A DNA stretch of 11,698 nt. Source: Halonatronomonas sp051745425 (GTDB taxonomy: Bacteria; Bacillota; Halanaerobiia; Halanaerobiales; Halarsenatibacteraceae). The stretch is taken from contig JBNJEB010000040.1 of assembly GCA_051745425.1 (NCBI GenBank), forward strand, positions 1 through 11,698, written 5' to 3'. How positions within the stretch are numbered: position 1 is the stretch's first letter; every line of letters starts with the position of its first letter. Positions 1 to 6,241 of this stretch are shown in pieces. A model generated the notes under the pieces. The model searched no databases, had not been told where the DNA came from, and saw only the letters and a list, made by a program, of their open reading frames with translations. Position numbers and translations under genes: made by a program.

Positions 1-46
1 ATAAATTAAATTCTATTTTTAAAGGATTTTTTTCTTATTAAAAGAA

Positions 47-52
47 TATAAT
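47..52 (+). promoter_or_regulatory. candidate -10 box for the TspO-like gene
   Basis: A perfect TATAAT hexamer lies just upstream of the first gene in a very AT-rich leader. No good -35 hexamer sits 16-18 bases upstream, and transcription starting about 7 bases downstream would leave almost no leader before the ribosome binding site at 57-63. In such AT-rich DNA the match could be chance, so the call is weak. Nothing else is visible in bases 1-46. Confidence 0.25.
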
Positions 53-71
53 AATGAAAGGGGATGATTTA

Positions 72-869
72 ATGAAAAATAACAACGAATTATCAGCTGA
101 TTTAAAGCTCAAACAGGGTCTAAATATCATTGGACTTATAATTATGGTTACTATTAATGCCCTGGCCAATATCCTGCCAATAAACGACATACCTACAGGT
201 GATGTATCTGATAAATATGAAAATATCTTTACACCGGCAGGTTTTACTTTTTCTATCTGGGGAGTTATCTATCTTTCTCTAATAATCCTTACAGTCTATT
301 TAACAATCGGATTAATTAGAAAGAAACCCCGGGCTTTAAATTATATCAAAGATATGGGCTATTTCTTTTTCATCTCATCAATATTAAATTCTATCTGGAT
401 TTTCCTCTGGCATTATGATTTAATCGGAACTTCAGTCTTTGTAATGTTTGGCATCCTGATCTCATTAATATTTATCTATAGAAAAATCAATTTAAGTTCT
501 ACTAATTACAGGTGGTTAACAGTTCCCTTTAGTATCTACCTCGCCTGGATATCAGTTGCAACAGTCGCCAATATAACTGTCTGGCAGACAGCCATTAACT
601 GGGGGAGATTGGGCAGGTCAGAGACCTTCTGGTATGTAATTATCTTAATTGTCATAGTTCTACTGACAGCCTTCTTTTTAAAATTATTCAAAGATTATTT
701 CTATACTCTGGTAATTTTATGGTCTCTAACAGGCATCCTGGCTAAACTAGTTGAAGACATGGCATTAATGAGAATTGCTCCTTTAGGTACGATGCTAGCA
801 ATGCTTGCAGTCATCTTGCTTGTCATCAAAGAAACAGGGGGCAGGTTAACTTCAGCTAAAATATTCTAA
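72..869 (+). CDS. TspO/MBR-related tryptophan-rich membrane protein
   Basis: A 265-residue integral membrane protein with about eight predicted transmembrane helices and almost no soluble domain. It resembles the long (about 260-270 residue) TspO-like family often annotated as tryptophan-rich sensory protein. Supporting motifs are the FTPAGFTFSIWGVIY segment near residues 53-67, the NSIWIFLW segment around 105-112 and a YRWLTVPFSIYLAW stretch near 153-166. Classical TspO is about 160 residues with five helices and binds porphyrins and other hydrophobic ligands; whether this longer relative does so is unknown. The start is placed at base 72 because AAAGGGG at 57-63 lies 8 bases before this ATG. 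The in-frame ATG at 54 has no upstream Shine-Dalgarno and would add only six residues. The gene stands alone on the plus strand and is followed by a hairpin terminator. The family call is fairly secure; the function is not. Confidence 0.8.
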   Translation: MKNNNELSADLKLKQGLNIIGLIIMVTINALANILPINDIPTGDVSDKYENIFTPAGFTFSIWGVIYLSLIILTVYLTIGLIRKKPRALNYIKDMGYFFFISSILNSIWIFLWHYDLIGTSVFVMFGILISLIFIYRKINLSSTNYRWLTVPFSIYLAWISVATVANITVWQTAINWGRLGRSETFWYVIILIVIVLLTAFFLKLFKDYFYTLVILWSLTGILAKLVEDMALMRIAPLGTMLAMLAVILLVIKETGGRLTSAKIF

Positions 870-882
870 TAAAAAAGTATCT

Positions 883-924
883 GACCTGGATCTAATTATA
901 AAATTAATTAAATTGATCCAGGTC
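883..924. terminator. shared hairpin terminator between convergent genes
   Basis: GACCTGGATC (883-892) and GATCCAGGTC (915-924) form a perfect 10-bp inverted repeat around an AT-rich 22-base loop that can itself pair further. On the plus strand TTTTCTTT follows immediately (925-932), a good intrinsic terminator for the TspO-like gene. On the minus strand a run of six T (complement of A871-A876) follows after about six bases, so it may also stop the convergent transcript. The right arm lies inside the last codons (Arg-Pro-Gly-Ser) of the minus-strand gene. Confidence 0.85.
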
Positions 925-1582
925 TTTTCTTTATTCCATTATATAGAATCTGAATGGCTGAAAACCAGATAAAGACAACAACAACGATAGCCCCAATCGG
1001 ATCAGACAACCATGACTTCTCTCCTAAAAGATTGTAATAAGTTATAGTTAAACTTATGAGAACTACTATATCCATTAAGGTTTTAGCCCGATAAAATTTC
1101 CACTGGTTATCCATTATTAAAGAATACGCAGTCTTATTTAAATTATAATTCTTATACCAGAAAAAACCATTAACAAACATTCCAGCTATACTTATAAAGA
1201 TCCCAGGCACCAGCCAACCAGGGGGCTCCTGATTAATTAATTGATTTATAGCCGAATAAAGAATTATAACCCCACTGAATATCATAACTCCCCCCATAAT
1301 CATCCCTGATAAAAACTCTAATTTATCTGACTTATTATTCTGGCCAGCTACCTCTGCCTGACAGGACTTAATATAAATAATCCAGGCCAAAAACAGAGCC
1401 AGAAATTCATTGGTCCTTCTTAAAAATATTGCTAATAAAACCGGTGTCTCTCCTAAATAATAGGCAATAAAAGTGCTTAAAGGCGCCAGCAAACTAACCA
1501 GCCAGGCAGCTCTCAATAATTTTTCTTTCCTGGCAGATTCTTTTCCTGTGGTTTGTTTCATCAATTCTTTAATAGATGCCAT
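908..1582 (-). CDS. degenerate cation-diffusion-facilitator-like membrane protein
   Basis: A 224-residue membrane protein whose pattern follows the transmembrane part of cation diffusion facilitators (CDF). It has a helix pair near residues 25-72, a DKLEFLSGMIMGG segment (86-98) matching the RxEALA-type start of helix 3, helix 4 near 124-142, a helix-5-like MDNQWKFYR stretch (157-165) and an LSDPIGAIVV last helix (192-201). The cytoplasmic C-terminal domain of true CDF transporters is absent. The metal-site residues also appear lost: the helix-2 HxxxD/DxxxD positions align with Asn58 and Ala62, and the helix-5 HxxxD positions with Trp161 and Arg165. It is therefore unlikely to move Zn or Fe by the usual mechanism. 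The ATG is 17 bases past the stop of the upstream lipid-kinase-like gene, with GGAG nine bases before it, so the two are cotranscribed. The fold call rests on reading alone. Confidence 0.6.
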   Translation of the reverse strand: MASIKELMKQTTGKESARKEKLLRAAWLVSLLAPLSTFIAYYLGETPVLLAIFLRRTNEFLALFLAWIIYIKSCQAEVAGQNNKSDKLEFLSGMIMGGVMIFSGVIILYSAINQLINQEPPGWLVPGIFISIAGMFVNGFFWYKNYNLNKTAYSLIMDNQWKFYRAKTLMDIVVLISLTITYYNLLGEKSWLSDPIGAIVVVVFIWFSAIQILYNGIKKRPGSI

Positions 1583-1599
1583 TTTAACCCACTCCAGGC

Positions 1600-2328
1600 T
1601 TATATTCTAACCAGAATAGAAAAAACAGCAGCAGCTACTAAAGGCACTGTAATAGTATCAAGTCCATCTCTTGAAATAGCCTCAATCATTGTAGCCACTA
1701 CTGTTATAAGAAATAAATTAAAGATAAAATATAGGTTTATAAAAAAGTCTGGCAGGATTAAGGTTAAAATAACTAAGGAAAAGAAGCCTGAACATAAAAA
1801 AGCAAAACTCCCCTGCAGACTCTTCTTATCTGAAAAGATATAATTTTTATACCGATTTCTACCAAAATGTTTGCCAATCAAACCGGCAAAGGCATCGCCA
1901 ACAGCCCAGACAACTGTCCCAAAGATCGCTGCATCAGGTCGATCTATAAAAGCCACAAATACTAAAATCAATAATACCTGCATCACAAAAAGATATCTTA
2001 ATTGCTTATAAAGTTCTCTATTCTCAGTAAAAGTGGTATTTTTCCGATCAAAATCTATTAACTTAAAACTTAAAAATCTATTTTCTATTTTTAAATATAT
2101 ATAAACTATTAAATAAAAAACAATCAGAAAAATTAATATAATATACCAGTTCTCAAACAAATAAACTATTAGCGCCAGAGATATCCCATAGAAAAAATGA
2201 TAACCCTTCCTTATAATCTCTCTGGACAAAGGGCTAAACATTTTTAAAAAAATCAAGATTGAAATAAAAGCAAAATAATAAATTGAAAGCAGAATAATTG
2301 CAGATAGTTCGCTAATTAATATCTCCAT
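1600..2328 (-). CDS. polyprenol/dolichol/phytol kinase-like CTP-dependent membrane protein
   Basis: A 242-residue protein with about seven membrane helices from the diacylglycerol/polyprenol kinase group that includes dolichol kinase (SEC59) and phytol kinase (VTE5). These enzymes phosphorylate a lipid alcohol using CTP at the membrane. Visible family marks, in order, are RKGYH at 40-44, the nucleotide-binding stretch WAVGDAFAGLIGKHFGR (141-157), the downstream DKKSLQGSFA (167-176, equivalent to KTxEGS) and the C-terminal EAISRDGLDTITVPL (206-220, equivalent to E...DNxxxP). All expected acidic and basic positions seem present, so an active enzyme is likely. The lipid substrate cannot be told from sequence. 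The gene begins a two-gene unit with the CDF-like gene, starts at ATG with a GGGAAGAG-type binding site, and has its own candidate promoter at 2360-2365. Confidence 0.75.
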   Translation of the reverse strand: MEILISELSAIILLSIYYFAFISILIFLKMFSPLSREIIRKGYHFFYGISLALIVYLFENWYIILIFLIVFYLIVYIYLKIENRFLSFKLIDFDRKNTTFTENRELYKQLRYLFVMQVLLILVFVAFIDRPDAAIFGTVVWAVGDAFAGLIGKHFGRNRYKNYIFSDKKSLQGSFAFLCSGFFSLVILTLILPDFFINLYFIFNLFLITVVATMIEAISRDGLDTITVPLVAAAVFSILVRI

Positions 2329-2359
2329 TTCAATCTCTTCCCTTCAGCTTGTTAACTTA

Positions 2360-2365
2360 ATTATA
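2360..2365 (-). promoter_or_regulatory. extended -10 promoter for the lipid kinase-CDF-like pair
   Basis: In the 46-base gap between the yeiH-like stop and the lipid-kinase start, the minus strand carries TGGTATAAT, a consensus TATAAT with the TGn extension. The region 17 bases upstream reads TTCTCT, a poor -35, which extended -10 promoters tolerate. A start near 2353 would leave a leader of about 25 bases containing the ribosome binding site. This suggests the last two genes can be expressed apart from the long upstream operon. Confidence 0.5.
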
Positions 2366-2374
2366 CCATTTTAA

Positions 2375-3391
2375 CTAAAGAAAGAGAATAGAGCTAACCA
2401 GTATGCTAATTAAGGCCATACTGCCGGCAACTACAAACCCAACTATAAATGGACTGCCTCCAATTTCCTTAAGTTCAGTCCAGTTAACCCCCAGACCGAT
2501 ACCAGATAGAGCAAGCAAGATCAAAAATTTTGATAATGGAGAAATCACCGAACCTATAACTGCAGGGATTAAGCCAAATGAATTTATTATTATTAAAGCC
2601 AGAAATCCCAAGATAAAATTAGGGAAAATTTCTTTTAAATTGTATTCTTTTTTTGTACTCTTACTGCTTTTATAATCAGTTCCCCTGGTATTATAATAAT
2701 AACCAATTAAAACTATTACCGGTATCATCAATACATTCCTGGTTAGCTTTATCATTGTTGCAACCTGACCTGCAGCTTCACTATAAATAAAACCAGTTGC
2801 AACCACCTGAGATGTAGAACTGATTGCGGTTCCAGCCCAGACCCCAAAAATAGTGTCAGTTAAATTTAAGACCAATCCAATAATCGGATAAATAAATATT
2901 GCCAGCACGCCAAAAAAGGTTACTATACAGATACTCATAAATATATCATCATCTTCTGCTTTAATTACAGGTGCTATTGTAATAATAGCAGTATCTCCGC
3001 AGATTGATAAACCGGCGGCAATCAGTAACTTTTGTTTTAAAGTTAAATTATATTTATTGCCTAATTTAAATGTAAATATAAAGGCCACTGATATTATCAA
3101 TATAATTAAACCAAGCCCGGCCAGACCAACCTCAGTGAACTGTTGAAAACTAATCGTTCCCCCTAAGAGAATAATAGCAATCTTAAGAAGTCTTTTAAGG
3201 CCAAGTTTTATGCCAGGACCAAAGACCTGATGGTTAACCCCAATAGTATTATTTAAAATAATACCAGTAATTATTGCAATAAAGACTGCTCCTATAAAAT
3301 CTGGTAAAAAGGCCGCTACAAACTGAGAAAATACAGCTATTATAGTTATTAGAATCAAACCTGGAATGTATTTACGTATATCTGCTACCAT
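2375..3391 (-). CDS. YeiH/UPF0324-family putative anion (sulfate) exporter
   Basis: A 338-residue polytopic membrane protein with about ten helices, matching the YeiH (conserved hypothetical 698) family in length and pattern. Diagnostic stretches are GLSICGDTAIITIAPVIKA (127-145; homologues have GAS/GDTAI followed by PVIKA), WAGTAISSTSQVVATG (185-200) and KLTRNVLMIP (215-224). Some members are annotated as sulfate or sulfonate exporters, but direct transport data are sparse, so the substrate is unproven. The ATG follows an AAAGGA site, 22 bases after the zinc-ribbon stop, which suggests cotranscription with the salvage operon upstream. No LysR-type regulator, the common neighbour of yeiH in proteobacteria, lies beside it. 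The family call is firm. Confidence 0.8.
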   Translation of the reverse strand: MVADIRKYIPGLILITIIAVFSQFVAAFLPDFIGAVFIAIITGIILNNTIGVNHQVFGPGIKLGLKRLLKIAIILLGGTISFQQFTEVGLAGLGLIILIISVAFIFTFKLGNKYNLTLKQKLLIAAGLSICGDTAIITIAPVIKAEDDDIFMSICIVTFFGVLAIFIYPIIGLVLNLTDTIFGVWAGTAISSTSQVVATGFIYSEAAGQVATMIKLTRNVLMIPVIVLIGYYYNTRGTDYKSSKSTKKEYNLKEIFPNFILGFLALIIINSFGLIPAVIGSVISPLSKFLILLALSGIGLGVNWTELKEIGGSPFIVGFVVAGSMALISILVSSILFL

Positions 3392-3413
3392 AAATATCCT
3401 TTCAGTAAATCAA

Positions 3414-3650
3414 CTATTTTCTAATCTTAGAACCTGAGTAAGTAAAATGGTCCTGAATCATATCAACCTTATCATCTTTTATCTGGCCAATTACAGTACC
3501 ACAGTTTCCACAGATAAGTTCATCAGAATCAACTTCACCGTCATATAACCTGGTTATTCTATCTTTATAGCATCTTAAGACTTTACCCATGCCGATCTTT
3601 TTATATTTCATAATCTTTGTCTTACAGCGAGAACATTTAATTGTCAGCAT
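3414..3650 (-). CDS. small zinc-ribbon protein of unknown function
   Basis: A 78-residue, lysine-rich soluble protein with two CxxC knuckles, Cys6-Cys9 (CSRC) and Cys47-Cys50 (CGNC), a typical four-cysteine zinc-ribbon arrangement. A fifth cysteine, Cys27, lies between them. There is no membrane segment or signal peptide. The ATG has an AGAGGTG binding site about six bases upstream and starts 20 bases after the kinase stop; the yeiH-like gene follows 22 bases later. The codon pattern and ribosome binding site argue for a real gene rather than a chance reading frame. A role in nucleic-acid or protein binding is possible, but nothing in the sequence identifies a partner. Confidence 0.75.
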   Translation of the reverse strand: MLTIKCSRCKTKIMKYKKIGMGKVLRCYKDRITRLYDGEVDSDELICGNCGTVIGQIKDDKVDMIQDHFTYSGSKIRK

Positions 3651-3670
3651 TTAAAACACCTCTTATTTCA

Positions 3671-4597
3671 TTAAACCAACTTTTCAGCAAGATGTAGAGC
3701 TCCAAAAACAGGCTCTAATTCAATTTTTCTAATTAATTTTATATCAACTGAAGCTGCTTTAATCAAGGAGCTTATCTTATCTTTATAAAAACAATTATTA
3801 GTTAAACCGCCTGCCAGAGCAATTCTTCTATCTTCAACAGCCAATTTCATAGTTAGCCCAGTGACTTCAGCTGCTAATTCATTGGCCCCGGCTTCAACTA
3901 TTTCTAAAAAGAAGGGGTCTTCTTTTTCAGCCTGATTAAGGATCATTGGGGCCAGGCTGGCCAGCTCTTTTCTAGGAATGCTTCCATTCTGGTAGATAAA
4001 ACTAATTAATTGATCTCGATTATTAACATCATCATTCAAATTATCCAGTAAAAAATTCAATTTATCTTCCTTACCCTGACGATCGGCCCTCTTTAAAGCC
4101 TGACCAATACTTCTTAAACCAAGCCAGCAACCACTTCCAGCATCACCAAGAACAGGCCCCCAGCCTCCAGCTCTATAAAAAACCCCATTATTATCTAAAG
4201 CATAAGCTATAGAGCCAGTTCCTACAATTAAAACAATACCAGCTTTGCCCTTCCAGGCCGACAAAAGCGCAGTTTTACCATCATCTTCAATGATAAGTTC
4301 ATCAAAAACCATTAACTGACTTAGTTCTCTTCTTAAAGCCAATTTTTCTTCCTCTCTGCCACAGCCTGCAACTCCAGCTCCAATCTTAATATCGACCTTT
4401 TCACGATCCTCCCAGAGCAGAACTGGATCAAGCGCTAATTTACAGGTTTCAGCTATGACTTTTGCAGAGCCAGCAGCTCCAAGTTGTTGAAAATTAGCGC
4501 CAGTCCCATATGCCTCACCGAGTATCTTTCTATTATCAGCTTGCATTACAATGACCCTGGTTTTACTTCCTCCAGCATCTATTCCAACTAAATACAT
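3671..4597 (-). CDS. murK: BadF/BadG-family N-acetylmuramate/N-acetylglucosamine kinase
   Basis: A 308-residue cytoplasmic sugar kinase of the ASKHA fold. The phosphate-1 loop DAGGSKTR is at residues 7-14, GAGVAGCG at 73-80, an EDDG segment (104-107) likely holding the catalytic Asp, the phosphate-2 motif VGTGS at 125-129, a GGWGPVLGDAGSG stretch (144-156) typical of the GlcNAc-kinase branch, and the adenosine-binding ALAGGLTNN at 260-268. Relatives include eukaryotic GlcNAc kinase and clostridial MurK, which phosphorylates both MurNAc and GlcNAc at O6. Because murQ is in the same operon and no PTS permease is present, the expected role here is to make MurNAc-6-phosphate (and probably GlcNAc-6-phosphate) from free sugars released by NamZ and NagZ. 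The ATG is two bases past the nagZ stop, so translation is probably coupled. The family is certain; preference for MurNAc over GlcNAc is inferred from context. Confidence 0.85.
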   Translation of the reverse strand: MYLVGIDAGGSKTRVIVMQADNRKILGEAYGTGANFQQLGAAGSAKVIAETCKLALDPVLLWEDREKVDIKIGAGVAGCGREEEKLALRRELSQLMVFDELIIEDDGKTALLSAWKGKAGIVLIVGTGSIAYALDNNGVFYRAGGWGPVLGDAGSGCWLGLRSIGQALKRADRQGKEDKLNFLLDNLNDDVNNRDQLISFIYQNGSIPRKELASLAPMILNQAEKEDPFFLEIVEAGANELAAEVTGLTMKLAVEDRRIALAGGLTNNCFYKDKISSLIKAASVDIKLIRKIELEPVFGALHLAEKLV

Positions 4598-4599
4598 AA

Positions 4600-6222
4600 T
4601 TAGACCTCCAATATTTCAACAGGCAACTTACCCTCTGCCTGCCTTTCCCCTCCCAGGATTTCAGCCAGTGGACTGGCATGATTTGGACTATAATCATAAG
4701 TAGTTAATACTGGTAAATCTTCTAAAAATTTAAATTCATAAGGATTCCGCTGGCTAATTATAATCGGTTTTAAACCTAACTCCAGCAAGCTCTGGATCAA
4801 TTTATACTGGTCCTTATTCTTGACAATATCTCTAGTAATAACAACTAATTCTAAATCTCTCTCTTTATATATTTTATCTGCAAAAAATTCATTAGTCAAA
4901 CCTGTAAGTTCTTTAATTATATAACCTTTTTTAGAAAGTTCCCAGGCAAGCCGACTTTCCAGGCCATGATCTGAATCACCTGGTCTGGTTTCAACTGGAC
5001 TGCTAATCTCCCCGGAACAGTTTATTAACCAGATTTCCTTATTCAGATCAAGAGGATTTTTAAAAATATTTTCTTTGTCCTGCAAAACTGTAATAGCTTC
5101 AGCTGAAATATTTCTGGCAACTGCATTCCCTTCTTCTAACATCCTGGAAAACTCATCATCTGAGAACTCTTGCTGCTTATCCCAGGATAATCTCGCCTGC
5201 TTTAACTGCAAAACCCTCTTTACTGATTTATCTATCCTTTCTTCAGATAATCGACCATCATGCACAGCCTTTTCCAGTTCTTCTAATACTTCTAATTGTT
5301 TGCTGCGATTATGAGATACTAAAACTTGATCACTACCGGCCTGAATAGTCATGACACCGGCAGGAACTGTCCCAAAGGTACCAACAATCCCATTCATCTC
5401 CATACAGTCAGTTATTATCATACCTTCAAAACCAAGTTTTTTTCTTAAAATCCCTGTCAGGATTTCTTTAGAAAGTGTCGCTGGCAGACCAGCCTCTGAT
5501 GTTAGTTCAGGAAAGGCAATATGTGCAGTCATAATACTATCAATCCCGGCATTAATGGCCTCTTTAAAAGGCTTTAATTCAACTTCTTCCAGTCTTTCAA
5601 GCCCATATTTTATTACTGGCAGGTCATGATGGGAATCGACGCTGGTATCTCCATGACCAGGAAAATGCTTGCCACAGGCAACAACACCAGTTTCCTGAAG
5701 ACCATTAATATACTCTTTAGCAAATCTACTAACTTCTAGAGGATCAGAACCAAATGAACGGACTCCAATCACAGGATTTTCAGGGTTGTTATTAACATCA
5801 AGAACTGGTGCAAGATTCATATTAATCCCAAGATATTTCAACTGTTGCCCGGCAACTTTTGCAGCATTATAGGCTTCTTTATACTTACCTGTTGCCCCGA
5901 TTGCCATCAGTCCTGGCATATGTGTCATTCCATTAACTCTTGTAACAACCCCTCCCTCTTCATCAGCTGAAATCAAGGCAGGTATTTTATTTGTTTCCAG
6001 TGATACTCTTTGAATCTCACCGGAAAGCCTGGAAACCTGTTTGGGGCTTTCTATATTTCTGGCAAAATAAATAATCCCACCGACATTATATTTCCTGATC
6101 ATCTCTTCTAATTCAGGAGTTAACCTCTTGCCCTCAAAACCAACCATTATTAACTGTCCTAATTTTTCTTTTAAACTCATATTTTTAATTAAATTTTCTA
6201 AATCTAGACTTTGAAAGTTCAT
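4600..6222 (-). CDS. nagZ: NagZ, glycoside hydrolase family 3 beta-N-acetylglucosaminidase
   Basis: A 540-residue family 3 hydrolase that removes non-reducing-end GlcNAc from peptidoglycan fragments. The N-terminal barrel (about 1-340) carries ADEEGG at 86-91 and KHFPGHGDTSVDSHHDLP at 185-202, the NagZ loop containing the Asp196/His198 acid-base dyad, and TDCMEM at 271-276 with the likely nucleophile Asp272. A second domain (about 370-540) ends in GGERQAEGKLPVEIL, as in two-domain Gram-positive NagZ; proteobacterial NagZ has only the barrel (about 340 residues). No signal peptide precedes the first helix (the protein starts MNFQSLDLEN), so it should be cytoplasmic, unlike the exported Bacillus subtilis enzyme. 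The ATG follows an AGAGGAAA site, 19 bases after the namZ stop. The active site looks complete. Confidence 0.93.
   Translation of the reverse strand: MNFQSLDLENLIKNMSLKEKLGQLIMVGFEGKRLTPELEEMIRKYNVGGIIYFARNIESPKQVSRLSGEIQRVSLETNKIPALISADEEGGVVTRVNGMTHMPGLMAIGATGKYKEAYNAAKVAGQQLKYLGINMNLAPVLDVNNNPENPVIGVRSFGSDPLEVSRFAKEYINGLQETGVVACGKHFPGHGDTSVDSHHDLPVIKYGLERLEEVELKPFKEAINAGIDSIMTAHIAFPELTSEAGLPATLSKEILTGILRKKLGFEGMIITDCMEMNGIVGTFGTVPAGVMTIQAGSDQVLVSHNRSKQLEVLEELEKAVHDGRLSEERIDKSVKRVLQLKQARLSWDKQQEFSDDEFSRMLEEGNAVARNISAEAITVLQDKENIFKNPLDLNKEIWLINCSGEISSPVETRPGDSDHGLESRLAWELSKKGYIIKELTGLTNEFFADKIYKERDLELVVITRDIVKNKDQYKLIQSLLELGLKPIIISQRNPYEFKFLEDLPVLTTYDYSPNHASPLAEILGGERQAEGKLPVEILEV
4604..4609 (-). 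promoter_or_regulatory. ribosome binding site of murK inside nagZ
   Basis: GGAGGT on the minus strand lies within the last codons of nagZ (Leu-Glu-Val), six bases before the kinase ATG. The nagZ stop codon falls between it and the start, so ribosomes ending nagZ would be positioned to start murK. This fixes the kinase start and indicates translational coupling. Confidence 0.8.
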
Positions 6223-6241
6223 ATATAGATTTCCTCTCTAA

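Noticed and set aside
54..71. ATG at 54 as the start of the TspO-like gene
   Set aside because: It has no Shine-Dalgarno upstream, and AAAGGGG at 57-63 would fall inside the coding sequence, where it is ideally placed for the ATG at 72.
1553..1843. Plus-strand reading frame of 96 codons across the junction of the two minus-strand genes
   Set aside because: It is antisense to both the CDF-like and lipid-kinase genes, whose protein families are recognisable, and shows no motif of its own.
3671..4597. Kinase as an anhydro-MurNAc kinase (AnmK) or BadF-type activase of a dehydratase
   Set aside because: The motifs and length fit the GlcNAc/MurNAc kinase branch. AnmK is a different, longer sequence type, and the cysteine cluster of dehydratase activases is missing.
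5075..5629. Two serine-rich plus-strand frames opposite nagZ
   Set aside because: They mirror the complement of nagZ codons, and the nagZ active-site motifs are intact on the other strand.
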